A stretch of 64,000 bases of DNA from Hyaloperonospora brassicae (GCA_947650285.1 CANTFL010001456.1:186001-250000), one strand, 5' to 3'. Numbered from the stretch's first letter, positions 1 through 12,660 are shown. The notes: generated from the letters alone by a model not told the origin. Translations and numbers: made by a program.

Positions 1-1090
1 AATCTTCATAATTTATAAAACTTTTGGAAACTATTGCTGCAAGACCATTATGGTATAGTATTGCTCCTTGCGCTTATCGACTTTACACCCAACTATGGTT
101 ATGATGACGTCAATGACTACATAATAATTGCTTTACAATATAAGCTGGTTTGACATCCGAAATGTACGAGAATGCAATTTTTATTAATAATGTTAATACA
201 TACAGCCTAGATATAATATTCCTTGCTTAAATTAGGATGGTAACTTCCTTAGGTTTTCTTGGTCTTAACACAACATTTAGTTGCTTAAAACTTATCAAAA
301 AGAACATAATTAGCGATAGGTACTTCATGAAAGTGAGCGTTGTTAAAATAACTTATATAAATCGGTCAATTGATTTACTCGAGTTGGCATATATTGAGTA
401 CATTTACTGGAAATTATTGATCCTTTAATGTTCAAATATACTGGCAATTACAGTCATCTTGTGGCCCTGACTCTCCACTGGCACCCAGACAAGTGACTAC
501 CCGAGGGGTTCTCTGTTTCAGGGCTTTGATTCGTCCTCAACCTGTTAACCTGATGGAAGGGCAGGATCCACTCTCCTCGAAGAATTCGCGTTGATGATAA
601 ACTTGACGGTTTTTGTGAAGGTGTTGAAGGCTCACGCGTGGATTACTACAATCCAATACAGATCACTTTCAGTTCTTCGACATGAGCTACCTAGATTTTA
701 ACGAGATAGCCTTATCTAATATGAATTTCTCGATCGGCCTGACCTTCTGATTACTAGAGCCGTCTCTCGATCTTCATCACCCTAAATTTCTGCTGCATCG
801 TATCTCAATTGTCTTTTGATGTTGTAAGAGTCTTGTACGCTCTTGCCATTCACTACAGGTGCGACACTTGTACAAACGGGAGATGCAACTCTTGAATTCG
901 TCTATAGTGCAAAGATCCAACTTAGGAAGAGTCGACGCGTGTATTTTGAAGTAAAGTGAACTCTGTTTAATGTCAGCCTACCAATCTGCTAAATTTAAGA
1001 TTTTTCCTATCCATATAAAAAGCATACGCCACGCTTCGTTCATTGACTTTTAGTTCTTCTACATCGTAGGCCCCTTTATTATTCCTCTAT
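1..1090. other. AT-rich stretch without recognisable gene
   Basis: No open frame of convincing length, RNA gene or transposon end is visible. Only short stop-bounded frames occur. The text looks like old, mutated repeat DNA, similar in composition to the decayed retroelement sequence further right. Confidence 0.5.
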
Positions 1091-1260
1091 ATCTGACCGG
1101 GTAAGAATCAGATCTTTAATCGGATCTTCTCTCGAATCGGATCCCCTATCGGATTAGCACTCCTCTTCGATCTTATCCCTTCTCAAATCGGATGCCGTCC
1201 AGGATCTGATTCCCTCTCGGATCAGATCCACTCTCATATCGGATCATATTGTCTTGATCC
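1091..1260. repeat. 17-bp minisatellite (TCGGATC-rich)
   Basis: A degenerate tandem repeat with a 17-bp period, each unit starting near ATCGGATC followed by a pyrimidine-rich half. Successive units from about 1179 onward keep the 17-bp register (ATCTTATCCCTTCTCAA, ATCGGATGCCGTCCAGG, ATCTGATTCCCTCTCGG, ATCAGATCCACTCTCAT). Earlier units are less regular, with indels. No coding function is evident. Confidence 0.6.
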
Positions 1261-1639
1261 GCCTATTTCGACCTCGCACCTAGTCCGGGTACGACAGTAG
1301 ATATTCTTCAATTCATTCCTCACATCATTATTCGACAGCTTCTTTACAACTGTCTTCTATACCTTCGGCTGGCGGGAAGTGTCAGTATAGCTGTACATCC
1401 AATCCGTGGTCTCTTAATCTCTGCGATTATTTCACCTACTCGGTCTTTCACACAGGTTTCTGTAACTTAGCCGTTCGTATTGACCGTGGTGACTCCATTC
1501 GTCACGCCAGCTCAACGACCTCACCCGTCATTCGACACCTCGAGATCAACAAATACTGATCTGACTGGTATCGCACGGGCTGATCCGTACATCTTCTATC
1601 CCAGTTCTTGATTCAGCTCACTTGTACCACCTAGTCGTT

Positions 1640-3050
1640 TGGAGCTGAATGATCTGCTGACCTCGCTCTACGACGAAGATGACGCCCAGCAAGCGATGAT
1701 GGATTAGTATCGATCTCTGAAGAAATGTATGCAATATCAACAGACGCGCAAGGATAAGATGGAGAAGAAATTACAGGATTTGTACGCGTCCGCTGCTGCA
1801 CATGTTCAATTTGTGCAGGACAATTATAACTGCTTGCGTCGGGACCATGCCGAGATATTTCAGCGATCTTCGGGGTTTCAGCAGGATTTAAGTGATTGCA
1901 TGAATAAATCGGAAGACACCAAGTGCCTTAAGTCCGCACTCTTCAAGCATAAATCGAGCTCCACACAGTTCAAGACAAGTTGGAGTGGACTATGGCTTCG
2001 GTGCAGCGGAATATGGCATCCACTACGGTGACTCTGAGCGCAACGAGCTAGTCTCATGCATTCAGGCTTCACCATATGATACACAAGGCTTCCAAGTATA
2101 AAAAGCGTTTCTCCCACCGTAAACAATAGAAAGCCTATTGCGAGATCGCATGGCATTAATACAGACCTATCATTATCTTGTAAAAAATAATCTCCACCGT
2201 AAAACTACTGCCCACCATCCATATACTAATTTATGATTCTGGGTACGGGTCTTACGGGCACCGAGCCCTAGTCTCCCGTCTTAAAAGCAAGCGCGATCAG
2301 GCTATGTGCGAACTAGATTCGATGCGTGATCCCTTTGCAGCCTCGTCTCTAAGATACTATAGCAGCGAATCCGCTTGTCTAAACCGTTGCTGCTACTGAC
2401 ACCAGCTCTACCACCATATCAAACAAGCGTCTTCAGAGCGAGGTCTCGTTATATTCGTCATCGATTAGCTTCAATATTTAGTCCCACATCGGAGTGAAAT
2501 CTCGTCGGGATCTACGTGCTAATAGCTGTACACCACTTCCAGCGAACGTCTTCGGAGCGAGACCTCGTCAGCCTCGCCTGCCAAAATACCCACAAGATCT
2601 CCTTTGAAAGTTTTTTTCCATCTAATTCCCCCACTTGATCTCTCCAAACGTCGAATTTTTGCGCGATCTAATGCAGCGACCCTCCATTCGTGGCAAGCAG
2701 AACTCAGGTTCACCTTCATGAGTTAAGCCGGCCAGCGACGAATCTGACAGATATCTAAGAGCCCGCCCCACCATAGACCTCTCGCGGTCCGTTCCTCGTT
2801 CTACTACGACATTCACTGAGTCTTAAACATCGCGATAATCTCTCATGGTGAACTTTGCAGCCAGGCTTCATCCCTCTCTCTCCCGAATTCGTAGCTTCCG
2901 CGATCCCCACCAAGGTATTCATGGTAGATCTGCTTGGCGAAGCTTCCATCAATTCGGATGGCGCATTCATTATTGTTATAAATGACCATAACACGGTCAA
3001 CGGACTTCTTTGCCCAAACAAAACAAGAATCTGATTCTGCCAAATTTTAA
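1640..3050 (+). pseudogene. Possible decayed gag-like coiled-coil region
   Basis: The plus strand between about 1660 and 2031 reads as a charged, helix-favouring peptide with one internal stop. It includes KDKMEKKLQDLYASAAAH and RRDHAEIFQRSSGFQQDL, the sort of coiled coil found in oomycete Ty3/gypsy Gag proteins. Downstream the frame breaks repeatedly. A near-duplicate 22-bp segment (CGTCTTC-RGAGCGAG) occurs near 2430 and 2540. No catalytic motif anchors the call, so the identity as gag is an inference only. Confidence 0.25.
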
Positions 3051-4039
3051 TTAAATTAGTGCATCACTGAGTAGTGTGAGCGCAACACCAATTCAGTGTT
3101 CAAGATTGTCCCATTATCGGCGAGTCTAATCAGCTTAATTTGACTTCTTGAACTGTACTTTGAGAAATTCTACTAGCGTATCTTAAATCCTAAAGGGTAT
3201 GGTTCCCGAAGAATATAGATTTGAATAGCACAGCCGACACCGAAAAAGTTCATTGCTTGGTTGACTTTGATCACATCTCGTGACTATACGCCTTAGATCC
3301 CTATTCTATCCCGAAGAAACCAGCTGAGCCAGTCTCGTTCGAGCTAATGGAATGATTCTGCACTTTACTGGACTTGTAGCAAGATTTCGAGAATTTGACG
3401 CGAAGTTTTTGTAATAGTCCACGCACCTGTTGCCCATACCCTCCGATAAACGAACAAGGCATATCGATCTGGAACGAACCTTGCGTTGGTGCAAGTATGG
3501 GCGATCACACACCGGGCCTCGCCGGAAAGTAATTCTCCAGGTCATCTTGCCGGCAATGTCAACGGGAATCGCGATCTCGATATTCTTTTTGATTCTGTCG
3601 TCTTACACATCCTGCGGGCAGGAGACAAGCGCACTTAGTATCCTGATCTTGGCTGCAAGTTTCATCACATCTATGATCGGGCCCTGACGTTTTCGGTGCT
3701 GCATTACGCCGATCCTTGGCGCAACCAGTATTGTGGTTCATTGATTTATCACCACGGATCCTCGATACATTGTCTACTGGGCTCATTCTTCCAGCCGTGA
3801 GTTTTGTAATTTTCCACTTCACTTTTTTTATGATAAACATAGGTATATATTTATAAGGTCATGCCTTAATATTGAGTTTTTATGACCCCCTTCGTCCGCG
3901 GTCTTCTTATAAGATCCTTTGGCCGCAACCGGGATCTAGATGCGTCTTTATCGACATACGTGTCAAAAAAATATTCCTCCCTGTCATTTTGTGCATTCAG
4001 CGTGCACATCTTCGCCCTATTTGATCAATCCCAAGATTG
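3051..4039. other. Unassigned decayed sequence
   Basis: Several short frames on both strands but no family motif recognised. By position it could hold the 3' non-coding end or LTR of the minus-strand retroelement relic that follows, but no LTR pair could be identified by eye. Confidence 0.35.
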
Positions 4040-7000
4040 TTAATCCTGCAATCCCTCCTCATTCGTCTGCATTATTTCAAAATAATTTATACTCGCCTGA
4101 CTGTACTTTATGACTATTAATAGGTCACAACGATTTAGATCCACCTCATCCATTTAATCATATCACTGTATTCAATCCAGTAGACCAAAAATGACAATAA
4201 ACTCGTCTAAACCATTTTACGACCAAATCTCACATCGGCAATTTTCTCCAAATTAATTCATTCTCGTCTATTTAATAATTTCAGGCTGTAGCCTGGTAAG
4301 ATCATTTCGTCAATGTACACTCATTCCGCTTTCGTAATCCTTATTGCGCGATTCGGGACATACTACAAATTCCTGACATTTTTCAATTTTAATAGGTGCA
4401 CTACCGGAAATAGCCTGAACGGTGTGCCGGCGATCTTTAATAGTAACGCGCACTCTCCACACTTATTAATAAATCGGATGAGCCCATGCAGCATATGCGC
4501 CAGCTTTCAAGCATACCCCATGTTTACCGAATTCATATACAACTACACTTAGAATTCAACCTCTATATCAGTAGGATTAAAGTCTGCGTCATGTAGGTCG
4601 GCCCTATACTGTATTGCGGCCTTTAGAATCTCGTTTAACGCAGCTCTAGCGCGTTGACACTGCCGTTTAAAGCTATAGCGTAATATACGTGGATCATGGG
4701 ATCGTGAGTTAGTGCATATAAGGAGCAAAGCAGCTTCTAGGGAAGATCTAGTATCTCATATCTGTATTAAGTCAAAATCATGTCGCCATGTACTAGGTCT
4801 TGAGCGGTATTTATCGCTAACGGAAGCCTTTCGGAGTACTCGTCTCAACTTCTTTAATATACATCTATGACGTACGTCTTTTGTGATCTCGTCCAGGTCT
4901 GCATCATCGTTAGGCTATTTTTTGCGTGCGGTCTATACGCCATCGTAGCCCGCTCTTTCTGTATTGCAATCTTGGATAACACCCAAAAAACAGGCATTAA
5001 TCCTAGTTTACTGTCATGGCGGATTGTTTCACTTGCATAAAACCGCCTGAATACATACTCTTCATCACTTTTCGCGAATTTTTAGCGAATCAGGATACGC
5101 TTGGCTTGACAATTACAGACCCGAATACTAGATTTACTTACACAAGCATATCGTTCTTACCCTTGAAAATTCGGGTCGGAGACGAATTGTGGTCAATTTC
5201 GAATATCTAAATTGGGTGAGAGGCCTGAACCATTCCCATACAATGTACCACACACACTCGGGATTTCAGTACCCGTTTTGCGATCCGTATCTTCTTCTAC
5301 TCACCTCTTTACACTTTTGTACAGACCGCTCCAGTGAAAACAAGCCCGGATCCGCTGATACGTCTGTCCGATCCCTTACTTCCAACCTTCCACACTGGTT
5401 TGGAAGTGATGTAGGACATCTTATGCAGCAAATCGGAAATCAACATTCGCACCATCTGAGTAAGATCATTCATTGTACTGGATCGGTTGAAGAAACACAA
5501 CAGCCCGTTTTCTCCCCCCCGTTATCAGGCGCGATTATGACAGTCGTCTTCGCCTCGCTCGCTCTCAACAAAGCCATACCCTTGGTCAAATACATCTTCA
5601 ACAGATAAGTCAAGCCCTTTTCCTCCTGTGCTTGCTTGATACGCTCGATCACATTCCGCTAGACTACTTTGTTCTGAATAAAAATTGGTTCAAAACGTCC
5701 CCGCGAGGCAGATCTGGTAAGCGCTGCCACCTTGAGCACCTTTCCGTGCTGTTAGGTGTAAGCAACTCGTCCAACCTTTGAGTGTGAGTAATTGCTACTG
5801 ATCTTTTTCTGCCACGACAATAATTCCCTTCTCCTGTTGCAAAGCTTCACTTGCCAACCGATCTGCACTTTAATTATAGTATCTTTTTTCGTTTCGGAAT
5901 TCATAATTTATCCACGCTCGCGATATTTCCATTGCTTTGTGCCGCAATAACTGCAGGCCTGGCGCTTTATAGTCAATTTCGCCTCGCATGGCTCTATCAA
6001 CAGGTTCGAGTCGCCACACATGATGACGCGTCCATAAGTCTAGACCGCGATCATATCTAGATTTAACATCAACCCATGATACTCTATTTCATTCACTGTC
6101 AATTCCGAAGCGTACAAGGACACCGCCGCCACAATATTCCATTTTTGGTGGTTCCCACACCATGGCACTGTCCACCCCGCTCTTCCGCTTTTACCGAGTG
6201 AATCCGTCAAAACTAACCAGTAGCAGTCGCTTGTCTTTCCCGTTTGTAGGAAGAGACATTTTGATGCTCTGTCTGGGCTGCTTTATGTAAGAATTCGCGA
6301 TGAAAACTTCATCGAATTTTGCCCGAGGCGTAATACTCGAAGCCAGCGTCCCCAAGACATTATATTCTTCCTTTTGGTATGTGCGAAACTCTATTGTCCA
6401 GCTTAATAATAATGCTGCGAACTTTCTTATTGCCCGTTGAGTCCGAATGGTTGCAGCGACCAAGCCAAATTCGAGCAGCGCTGCAAATTAAGAGTTCTCT
6501 TGCAACCAGTACGGTGTACCATATAGTTTGGATCCTAAAAAGAGCCAACGCTTCTTTCTAAACTATACCGTAGTTAATCGTTTTGGTTTTTGAGCGTGGA
6601 ACTTGTAATTTTTACCGGCCAGTAAATACCATAATACTTTTAAAACGATGCTGCAGAGAATGTACACTTGCTTGCAAATACCACGATCTTTGAGGATCGC
6701 TCTGGATCAAAGTATTTAAGAATCGACCCGAGCGATGTCCACTTCTAACATAATATATCCGAACATGGCCTGTTTCCATCAAGTATTACCTTCACTATCG
6801 GCATCGACCCTAATTTCAGCGCACGCTATGCAGCTCAGGCAGACTCATCGACGATATTATGATCCCGGTCTTGCTTCACCTTTGGCCACTGGTCCGTTTA
6901 ATCTATTCAGGTGGCGGATCTCATAGATATTCCTTTTTTCCGCAACTCATTTTACACCGAGGCGTAGTTTGCTAAATCATAATGAAGTGGTTGTAATAAT

Positions 7001-7690
7001 TCGTGCTTCCCAAAAACGACTTCATTGAACGCAGAGTCTGTGAGAATATAATATAAGCAGAGATTAAATATTCTTCTTGTGACCTAGTATTACTGCGAAC
7101 GAAAATCAATGTAGTGGATATTCTACTTTATGACGTCACCACAATATTGTGTAATACTGATCGACAGGGCCTCCTTATCACACACCTCTTACGGTCGTTT
7201 CCCCTTCTCGTACAAGACAGACAATCATTCCTTCGGGATCAATATGTCGTCGTTATTAGCTCTTCGTCATAACAATGACGGCCTTGTATCCCTATCATAT
7301 TTACCATTATTAAAATAATGTAATGATCACGGTACTCCAGTGGTGATCCGGCCAAATTTAGTATTGATCTTAAGGAACCTATATAAGACATTATCAATCA
7401 GACAATGGTAACACTGCGGGTATTTTTTATTCTTAAACATATCCGTAATTTTTCAAATAATCCGTATGGCGCAAAAATAGCCGAGATTAGCCTTGCTCGC
7501 TAGATAATATCTACAACATAAAAACTTTTGCCATATCGAGAGCAATACCCAGAGCCTTATCCATTTCGTGAAACACTTTCTTTACCGAAGCCATATGTCA
7601 AACCACCAATCCCGTCAGCTAATCAATCCGTAGGTAGACGACATACCCAGATGTCTCTGGCGTACATCAAAATATAATTATTATCTGAGA
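4040..7690 (-). pseudogene. Decayed Ty3/gypsy pol (RT to chromodomain-like end)
   Basis: Reading the minus strand from about 7690 down to 4040, and switching frame often, gives pieces of a gypsy polyprotein in the correct order. RT beginning with GYVVYLRID and MDKALGIALDMA lies near 7540-7640. An RT connection segment LRSMKSFLGSTNYYNHF lies at about 6975-7035. RNase H is represented by KRLLLVSFDG near 6200 and SADRLASEALQQEKG near 5810-5868. Integrase core pieces such as RATMAYRPHA lie near 4865-4975. The post-integrase segment AGTPFRLFPVVHLLKLK lies near 4375-4430, and a chromodomain-like end with MDEVDLNRCDLL near 4100. Stops and frameshifts are everywhere and the RT catalytic YxDD is not preserved, so it is inactive. 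Order and motifs are seen; the family is inferred from resemblance to oomycete gypsy elements. Confidence 0.72.
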
Positions 7691-7772
7691 TGCTCACAAA
7701 TACGTCGACGGCTGGATGTTCTTGGCTGACTATACTCCTGTACAAATTTATAGATTATCTCACAGCTAATTA

Positions 7773-7815
7773 GGGCGGTATACATGGTATCTTGATAACT
7801 TGTTAGTATGGCTTA
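7773..7815. repeat. Diverged left-edge stub of the tRNA array unit
   Basis: The segment starting GGGCGGTATACATGG matches the part of the 745-bp unit that lies about 150 bp upstream of each tRNA gene. It follows the unit with mismatches up to ...TTAGTATGGCTTAGA, then jumps to the GACGGAAGTCAATCC part. About 470-480 bp, including the tRNA gene, are missing, so this is a deleted and older unit at the array boundary. Confidence 0.65.
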
Positions 7816-8190
7816 GACGGAAGTCAATCCGGCTGGTGGAAGAAGTCAATCGAACTTGCTGGTGAAGATGCGGCACAGACGTCGACCGTGGTGACGACGT
7901 CAGCTCCGAGACTGAGCACTTCATCTACTGTCTTGGAAATCATGAGATGACGCTGACAAGACCCAATATAGAGCGAAGAACGCAGAGCGTGTGATTATGG
8001 TTTTGATCGCTAGTCAAGAATGCAAAGCGGTGCAAGTGGAAAGCGGATGTATGGCAACATGTTGGGGCGGTATGCATGGATAGCGTGATGGCTTGGTTAG
8101 TACGGCTTTAGTCGAAAGAAGTCGTAGTATCCTGAGTATGGTGTCGATGCGAGCGAGTGTTTGTGCAGGTATGTCCGCAGCATGTAGCTC

Positions 8191-8272
8191 GTCAGTTTGC
8201 CCGAGTGGTCTCAGGGGTTACGTTCAGGTCGTAATGTTTTCGAACGCGTGGGTTCAAATCCCACAGCTGACA
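8191..8272 (+). tRNA. tRNA-Leu(CAG), array unit 1
   Basis: Class-II cloverleaf of 82 nt with no intron and no encoded CCA. Acceptor stem GTCAGTT/AGCTGAC with discriminator A. D stem CCC/GGG with GG in the loop. Anticodon stem TTACG/CGTAA closes the loop TTCAGGT, giving anticodon CAG, which reads CUG. The variable arm GTT-TTCG-AAC is a proper short hairpin, as expected for leucine. T stem GTGGG/CCCAC with loop TTCAAAT. Internal A box (TGCCCGAGTGG) and B box (GGTTCAAATCC) for RNA polymerase III are present. The first TTTT downstream is at 8336-8339, 64 nt past the discriminator. Confidence 0.95.
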
Positions 8273-8935
8273 TGGCCGCTTGCTTCAGCTCTCAACAAGG
8301 CGCCATCACTCTTCTTCAACACATCTCGTGTCGACTTTTGGATCGATTCTCGTCCTTTTGCCTCATATCACGATCCCGCCACAGCTTTGAGCGAGTCGGG
8401 GAGCAACAAATCTGGACCGGAAAGCTTACCGTTCGGGCATGACACTTCGGCTGCTTCTTCGCTGAAGATCGTTGCAGCTGTCGATTGCCGCTACATTCAA
8501 GACTTATGCGGGACACAGCAGTGAACAGAGCGTTGAAGCACGTGTGGCTGTGGCGATAACGACGGAAGTCAATCCGGCTGGTGGAAGAAGTCAATCGAAC
8601 TTGCTGGTGAAGATGCGGCACAGACGTCGACCGTGGTGACGACGTCAGCTCCGAGACTGAGCACTTCATCTACTGTCTTGGAAATCATGAGATGACGCTG
8701 ACAAGACCCAATATAGAGCGAAGAACGCAGAGCGTGTGATTATGGTTTTGATCGCTAGTCAAGAATGCAAAGCGGTGCAAGTGGAAAGCGGATGTATGGC
8801 AACATGTTGGGGCGGTATGCATGGATAGCGTGATGGCTTGGTTAGTACGGCTTTAGTCGAAAGAAGTCGTAGTATCCTGAGTATGGTGTCGATGCGAGCG
8901 AGTGTTTGTGCAGGTATGTCCGCAGCATGTAGCTC

Positions 8936-9017
8936 GTCAGTTTGCCCGAGTGGTCTCAGGGGTTACGTTCAGGTCGTAATGTTTTCGAACGCGTGGGTTC
9001 AAATCCCACAGCTGACA
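8936..9017 (+). tRNA. tRNA-Leu(CAG), array unit 2
   Basis: Same 82-nt cloverleaf as unit 1 with no change seen in the tRNA. The downstream spacer carries the ACACGTCGG variant at about 9186-9194, which recurs in units 4 and 8. Confidence 0.95.
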
Positions 9018-9680
9018 TGGCCGCTTGCTTCAGCTCTCAACAAGGCGCCATCACTCTTCTTCAACACATCTCGTGTCGACTTTTGGATCGATTCTCGTCC
9101 TTTTGCCTCATATCACGATCCCGCCACAGCTTTGAGCGAGTCGGGGAGCAACAAATCTGGACCGGAAAGCTTACCGTTCGGGCATGACACGTCGGCTGCT
9201 TCTTCGCTGAAGATCGTTGCAGCTGTCGATTGCCGCTACATTCAAGACTTATGCGGGACACAGCAGTGAACAGAGCGTTGAAGCACGTGTGGCTGTGGCG
9301 ATAACGACGGAAGTCAATCCGGCTGGTGGAAGAAGTCAATCGAACTTGCTGGTGAAGATGCGGCACAGACGTCGACCGTGGTGACGACGTCAGCTCCGAG
9401 ACTGAGCACTTCATCTACTGTCTTGGAAATCATGAGATGACGCTGACAAGACCCAATATAGAGCGAAGAACGCAGAGCGTGTGATTATGGTTTTGATCGC
9501 TAGTCAAGAATGCAAAGCGGTGCAAGTGGAAAGCGGATGTATGGCAACATGTTGGGGCGGTATGCATGGATAGCGTGATGGCTTGGTTAGTACGGCTTTA
9601 GTCGAAAGAAGTCGTAGTATCCTGAGTATGGTGTCGATGCGAGCGAGTGTTTGTGCAGGTATGTCCGCAGCATGTAGCTC

Positions 9681-9762
9681 GTCAGTTTGCCCGAGTGGTC
9701 TAAGGGGTTACGTTCAGGTCGTAATGTTTTCGAACGCGTGGGTTCAAATCCCACAGCTGACA
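9681..9762 (+). tRNA. tRNA-Leu(CAG), array unit 3 (D-loop variant)
   Basis: Differs from the consensus by C to A at 9702 in the D loop (GGTCTAAGG). Unit 13, ten units away, shares this base. All stems and the CAG anticodon are intact. Confidence 0.95.
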
Positions 9763-10425
9763 TGGCCGCTTGCTTCAGCTCTCAACAAGGCGCCATCACT
9801 CTTCTTCAACACATCTCGTGTCGACTTTTGGATCGATTCTCGTCCTTTTGCCTCATATCACGATCCCGCCACAGCTTTGAGCGAGTCGGGGAGCAACAAA
9901 TCTGGACCGGAAAGCTTACCGTTCGGGCATGACACTTCGGCTGCTTCTTCGCTGAAGATCGTTGCAGCTGTCGATTGCCGCTACATTCAAGACTTATGCG
10001 GGACACAGCAGTGAACAGAGCGTTGAAGCACGTGTGGCTGTGGCGATAACGACGGAAGTCAATCCGGCTGGTGGAAGAAGTCAATCGAACTTGCTGGTGA
10101 AGATGCGGCACAGACGTCGACCGTGGTGACGACGTCAGCTCCGAGACTGAGCACTTCATCTACTGTCTTGGAAATCATGAGATGACGCTGACAAGACCCA
10201 ATATAGAGCGAAGAACGCAGAGCGTGTGATTATGGTTTTGATCGCTAGTCAAGAATGCAAAGCGGTGCAAGTGGAAAGCGGATGTATGGCAACATGTTGG
10301 GGCGGTATGCATCGATAGCGTGATGGCTTGGTTAGTACGGCTTTAGTCGAAAGAAGTCGTAGTATCCTGAGTATGGTGTCGATGCGAGCGAGTGTTTGTG
10401 CAGGTATGTCCGCAGCATGTAGCTC

Positions 10426-10507
10426 GTCAGTTTGCCCGAGTGGTCTCAGGGGTTACGTTCAGGTCGTAATGTTTTCGAACGCGTGGGTTCAAATCCCACA
10501 GCTGACA
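10426..10507 (+). tRNA. tRNA-Leu(CAG), array unit 4
   Basis: tRNA unchanged. The spacer has GCATCGATAGC upstream and, downstream, GATCAATTCTCG with a one-base loss in the second T run, plus TACGTTCAAG. Unit 9 has the same combination. The unit is 744 bp long. Confidence 0.95.
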
Positions 10508-11169
10508 TGGCCGCTTGCTTCAGCTCTCAACAAGGCGCCATCACTCTTCTTCAACACATCTCGTGTCGACTTTTGGATCAATTCTCGTCCTTTGCCTCAT
10601 ACCACGATCCCGCCACAGCTTTGAGCGAGTCGGGGAGCAACAAATCTGGACCGGAAAGCTTACCGTTCGGGCATGACACGTCGGCTGCTTCTTCGCTGAA
10701 GATCGTTGCAGCTGTCGATTGCCGCTACGTTCAAGACTTATGCGGGACACAGCAGTGAACAGAGCGTTGAAGCACGTGTGGCTGTGGCGATAACGACGGA
10801 AGTCAATCCGGCTGGTGGAAGAAGTCAATCGAACTTGCTGGTGAAGATGCGGCACAGACGTCGACCGTGGTGACGACGTCAGCTCCGAGACTGAGCACTT
10901 CATCTACTGTCTTGGAAATCATGAGATGACGCTGACAAGACCCAATATAGAGCGAAGAACGCAGAGCGTGTGATTATGGTTTTGATCGCTAGTCAAGAAT
11001 GCAAAGCGGTGCAAGTGGAAAGCGGATGTATGGCAACATGTTGGGGCGGTATACATGGATAGCGTGATGGCTTGGATAGTACGGCTTTAGTCGAAAGAAG
11101 TCGTAGTATCCTGAGTATGGTGTCGATGCGAGCGAGTGTTTGTGCAGGTATGTCCGCAGCATGTAGCTC

Positions 11170-11251
11170 GTCAGTTTGCCCGAGTGGTCTCAGGGGTTAC
11201 GTTCAGGTCGTAATGTTTTCGAACGCGTGGGTTCAAATCCCACAGCTGACA
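11170..11251 (+). tRNA. tRNA-Leu(CAG), array unit 5
   Basis: tRNA unchanged. The spacer upstream has GTATACATGG and the unique CTTGGATAGTACGG form, intermediate between the GGTTAG and GGATGAG types. Confidence 0.95.
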
Positions 11252-11915
11252 TGGCCGCTTGCTTCAGCTCTCAACAAGGCGCCATCACTCTTCTTCAACA
11301 CATCTCGTGTCGACTTTTGGATCGATTCTCGTCCTTTTGCCTCATATCACGATCCCGCCACAGCTTTGAGCGAGTCGGGGAGCAACAAATCTGGACCGGA
11401 AAGCTTACCGTTCGGGCATGACACTTCGGCTGCTTCTTCGCTGAAGATCGTTGCAGCTGTCGATTGCCGCTACATTCAAGACTTATGCGGGACACAGCAG
11501 TGAACAGAGCGTTGAAGCACGTGTGGCTGTGGCGATAACGACGGAAGTCAATCCGGCTGGTGGAAGAAGTCAATCGAACTTGCTGGTGAAGATGCGGCAC
11601 AGACGTCGACCGTGGTGACGACGTCAGCTCCGAGACTGAGCACTTCATCTACTGTCTTGGAAATCATGAGATGACGCTGACAAGACCCAATATAGAGCGA
11701 AGAACGCAGAGCGTGTGATTATGGTTTTGATCGCTAGTCAAGAATGCAAAGCGGTGCAAGTGGAAAGCGGATGTATGGCAACATGTTGGGGCGGTATACA
11801 TGGATAGCGTGATGGCTTGGATGAGTACGGCTTTAGTCGAAAGAAGTCGTAGTATCCTGAGTATGGTGTCGATGCGAGCGAGTGTTTGTGCAGGTATGTC
11901 CGCAGCATGTAGCTC

Positions 11916-11997
11916 GTCAGTTTGCCCGAGTGGTCTCAGGGGTTACGTTCAGGTCGTAATGTTTTCGAACGCGTGGGTTCAAATCCCACAGCTGACA
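11916..11997 (+). tRNA. tRNA-Leu(CAG), array unit 6
   Basis: tRNA unchanged. The upstream spacer has the one-base-longer GGATGAGTACGG form, shared with units 8 and 10. Confidence 0.95.
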
Positions 11998-12660
11998 TGG
12001 CCGCTTGCTTCAGCTCTCAACAAGGCGCCATCACTCTTCTTCAACACATCTCGTGTCGACTTTTGGATCGATTCTCGTCCTTTTGCCTCATATCACGATC
12101 CCGCCACAGCTTTGAGCGAGTCGGGGAGCAACAAATCTGGACCGGAAAGCTTACCGTTCGGGCATGACACTTCGGCTGCTTCTTCGCTGAAGATCGTTGC
12201 AGCTGTCGATTGCCGCTACATTCAAGACTTATGCGGGACACAGCAGTGAACAGAGCGTTGAAGCACGTGTGGCTGTGGCGATAACGACGGAAGTCAATCC
12301 GGCTGGTGGAAGAAGTCAATCGAACTTGCTGGTGAAGATGCGGCACAGACGTCGACCGTGGTGACGACGTCAGCTCCGAGACTGAGCACTTCATCTACTG
12401 TCTTGGATATCATGAGATGACGCTGACAAGACCCAATATAGAGCGAAGAACGCAGAGCGTGTGATTATGGTTTTGATCGCTAGTCAAGAATGCAAAGCGG
12501 TGCAAGTGGAAAGCGGATGTATGGCAACATGTTGGGGCGGTATGCATGGATAGCGTGATGGCTTGGTTAGTACGGCTTTAGTCGAAAGAAGTCGTAGTAT
12601 CCTGAGTATGGTGTCGATGCGAGCGAGTGTTTGTGCAGGTATGTCCGCAGCATGTAGCTC

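Noticed and set aside
3430..3687. 85-residue plus-strand ORF with a hydrophobic middle
   Set aside because: One hydrophobic run (ISIFFLILSSY) in decayed AT-rich DNA, with no neighbours or promoter to support a membrane protein gene.
8093..8524. 143-residue frame, repeated in nearly every 745-bp unit (also the 81- and 117-residue frames)
   Set aside because: It reads through the tRNA gene. Units 4 and 9 carry a one-base deletion that shifts it, unit 21 and others end early, and the frames are conserved only because the DNA is duplicated.
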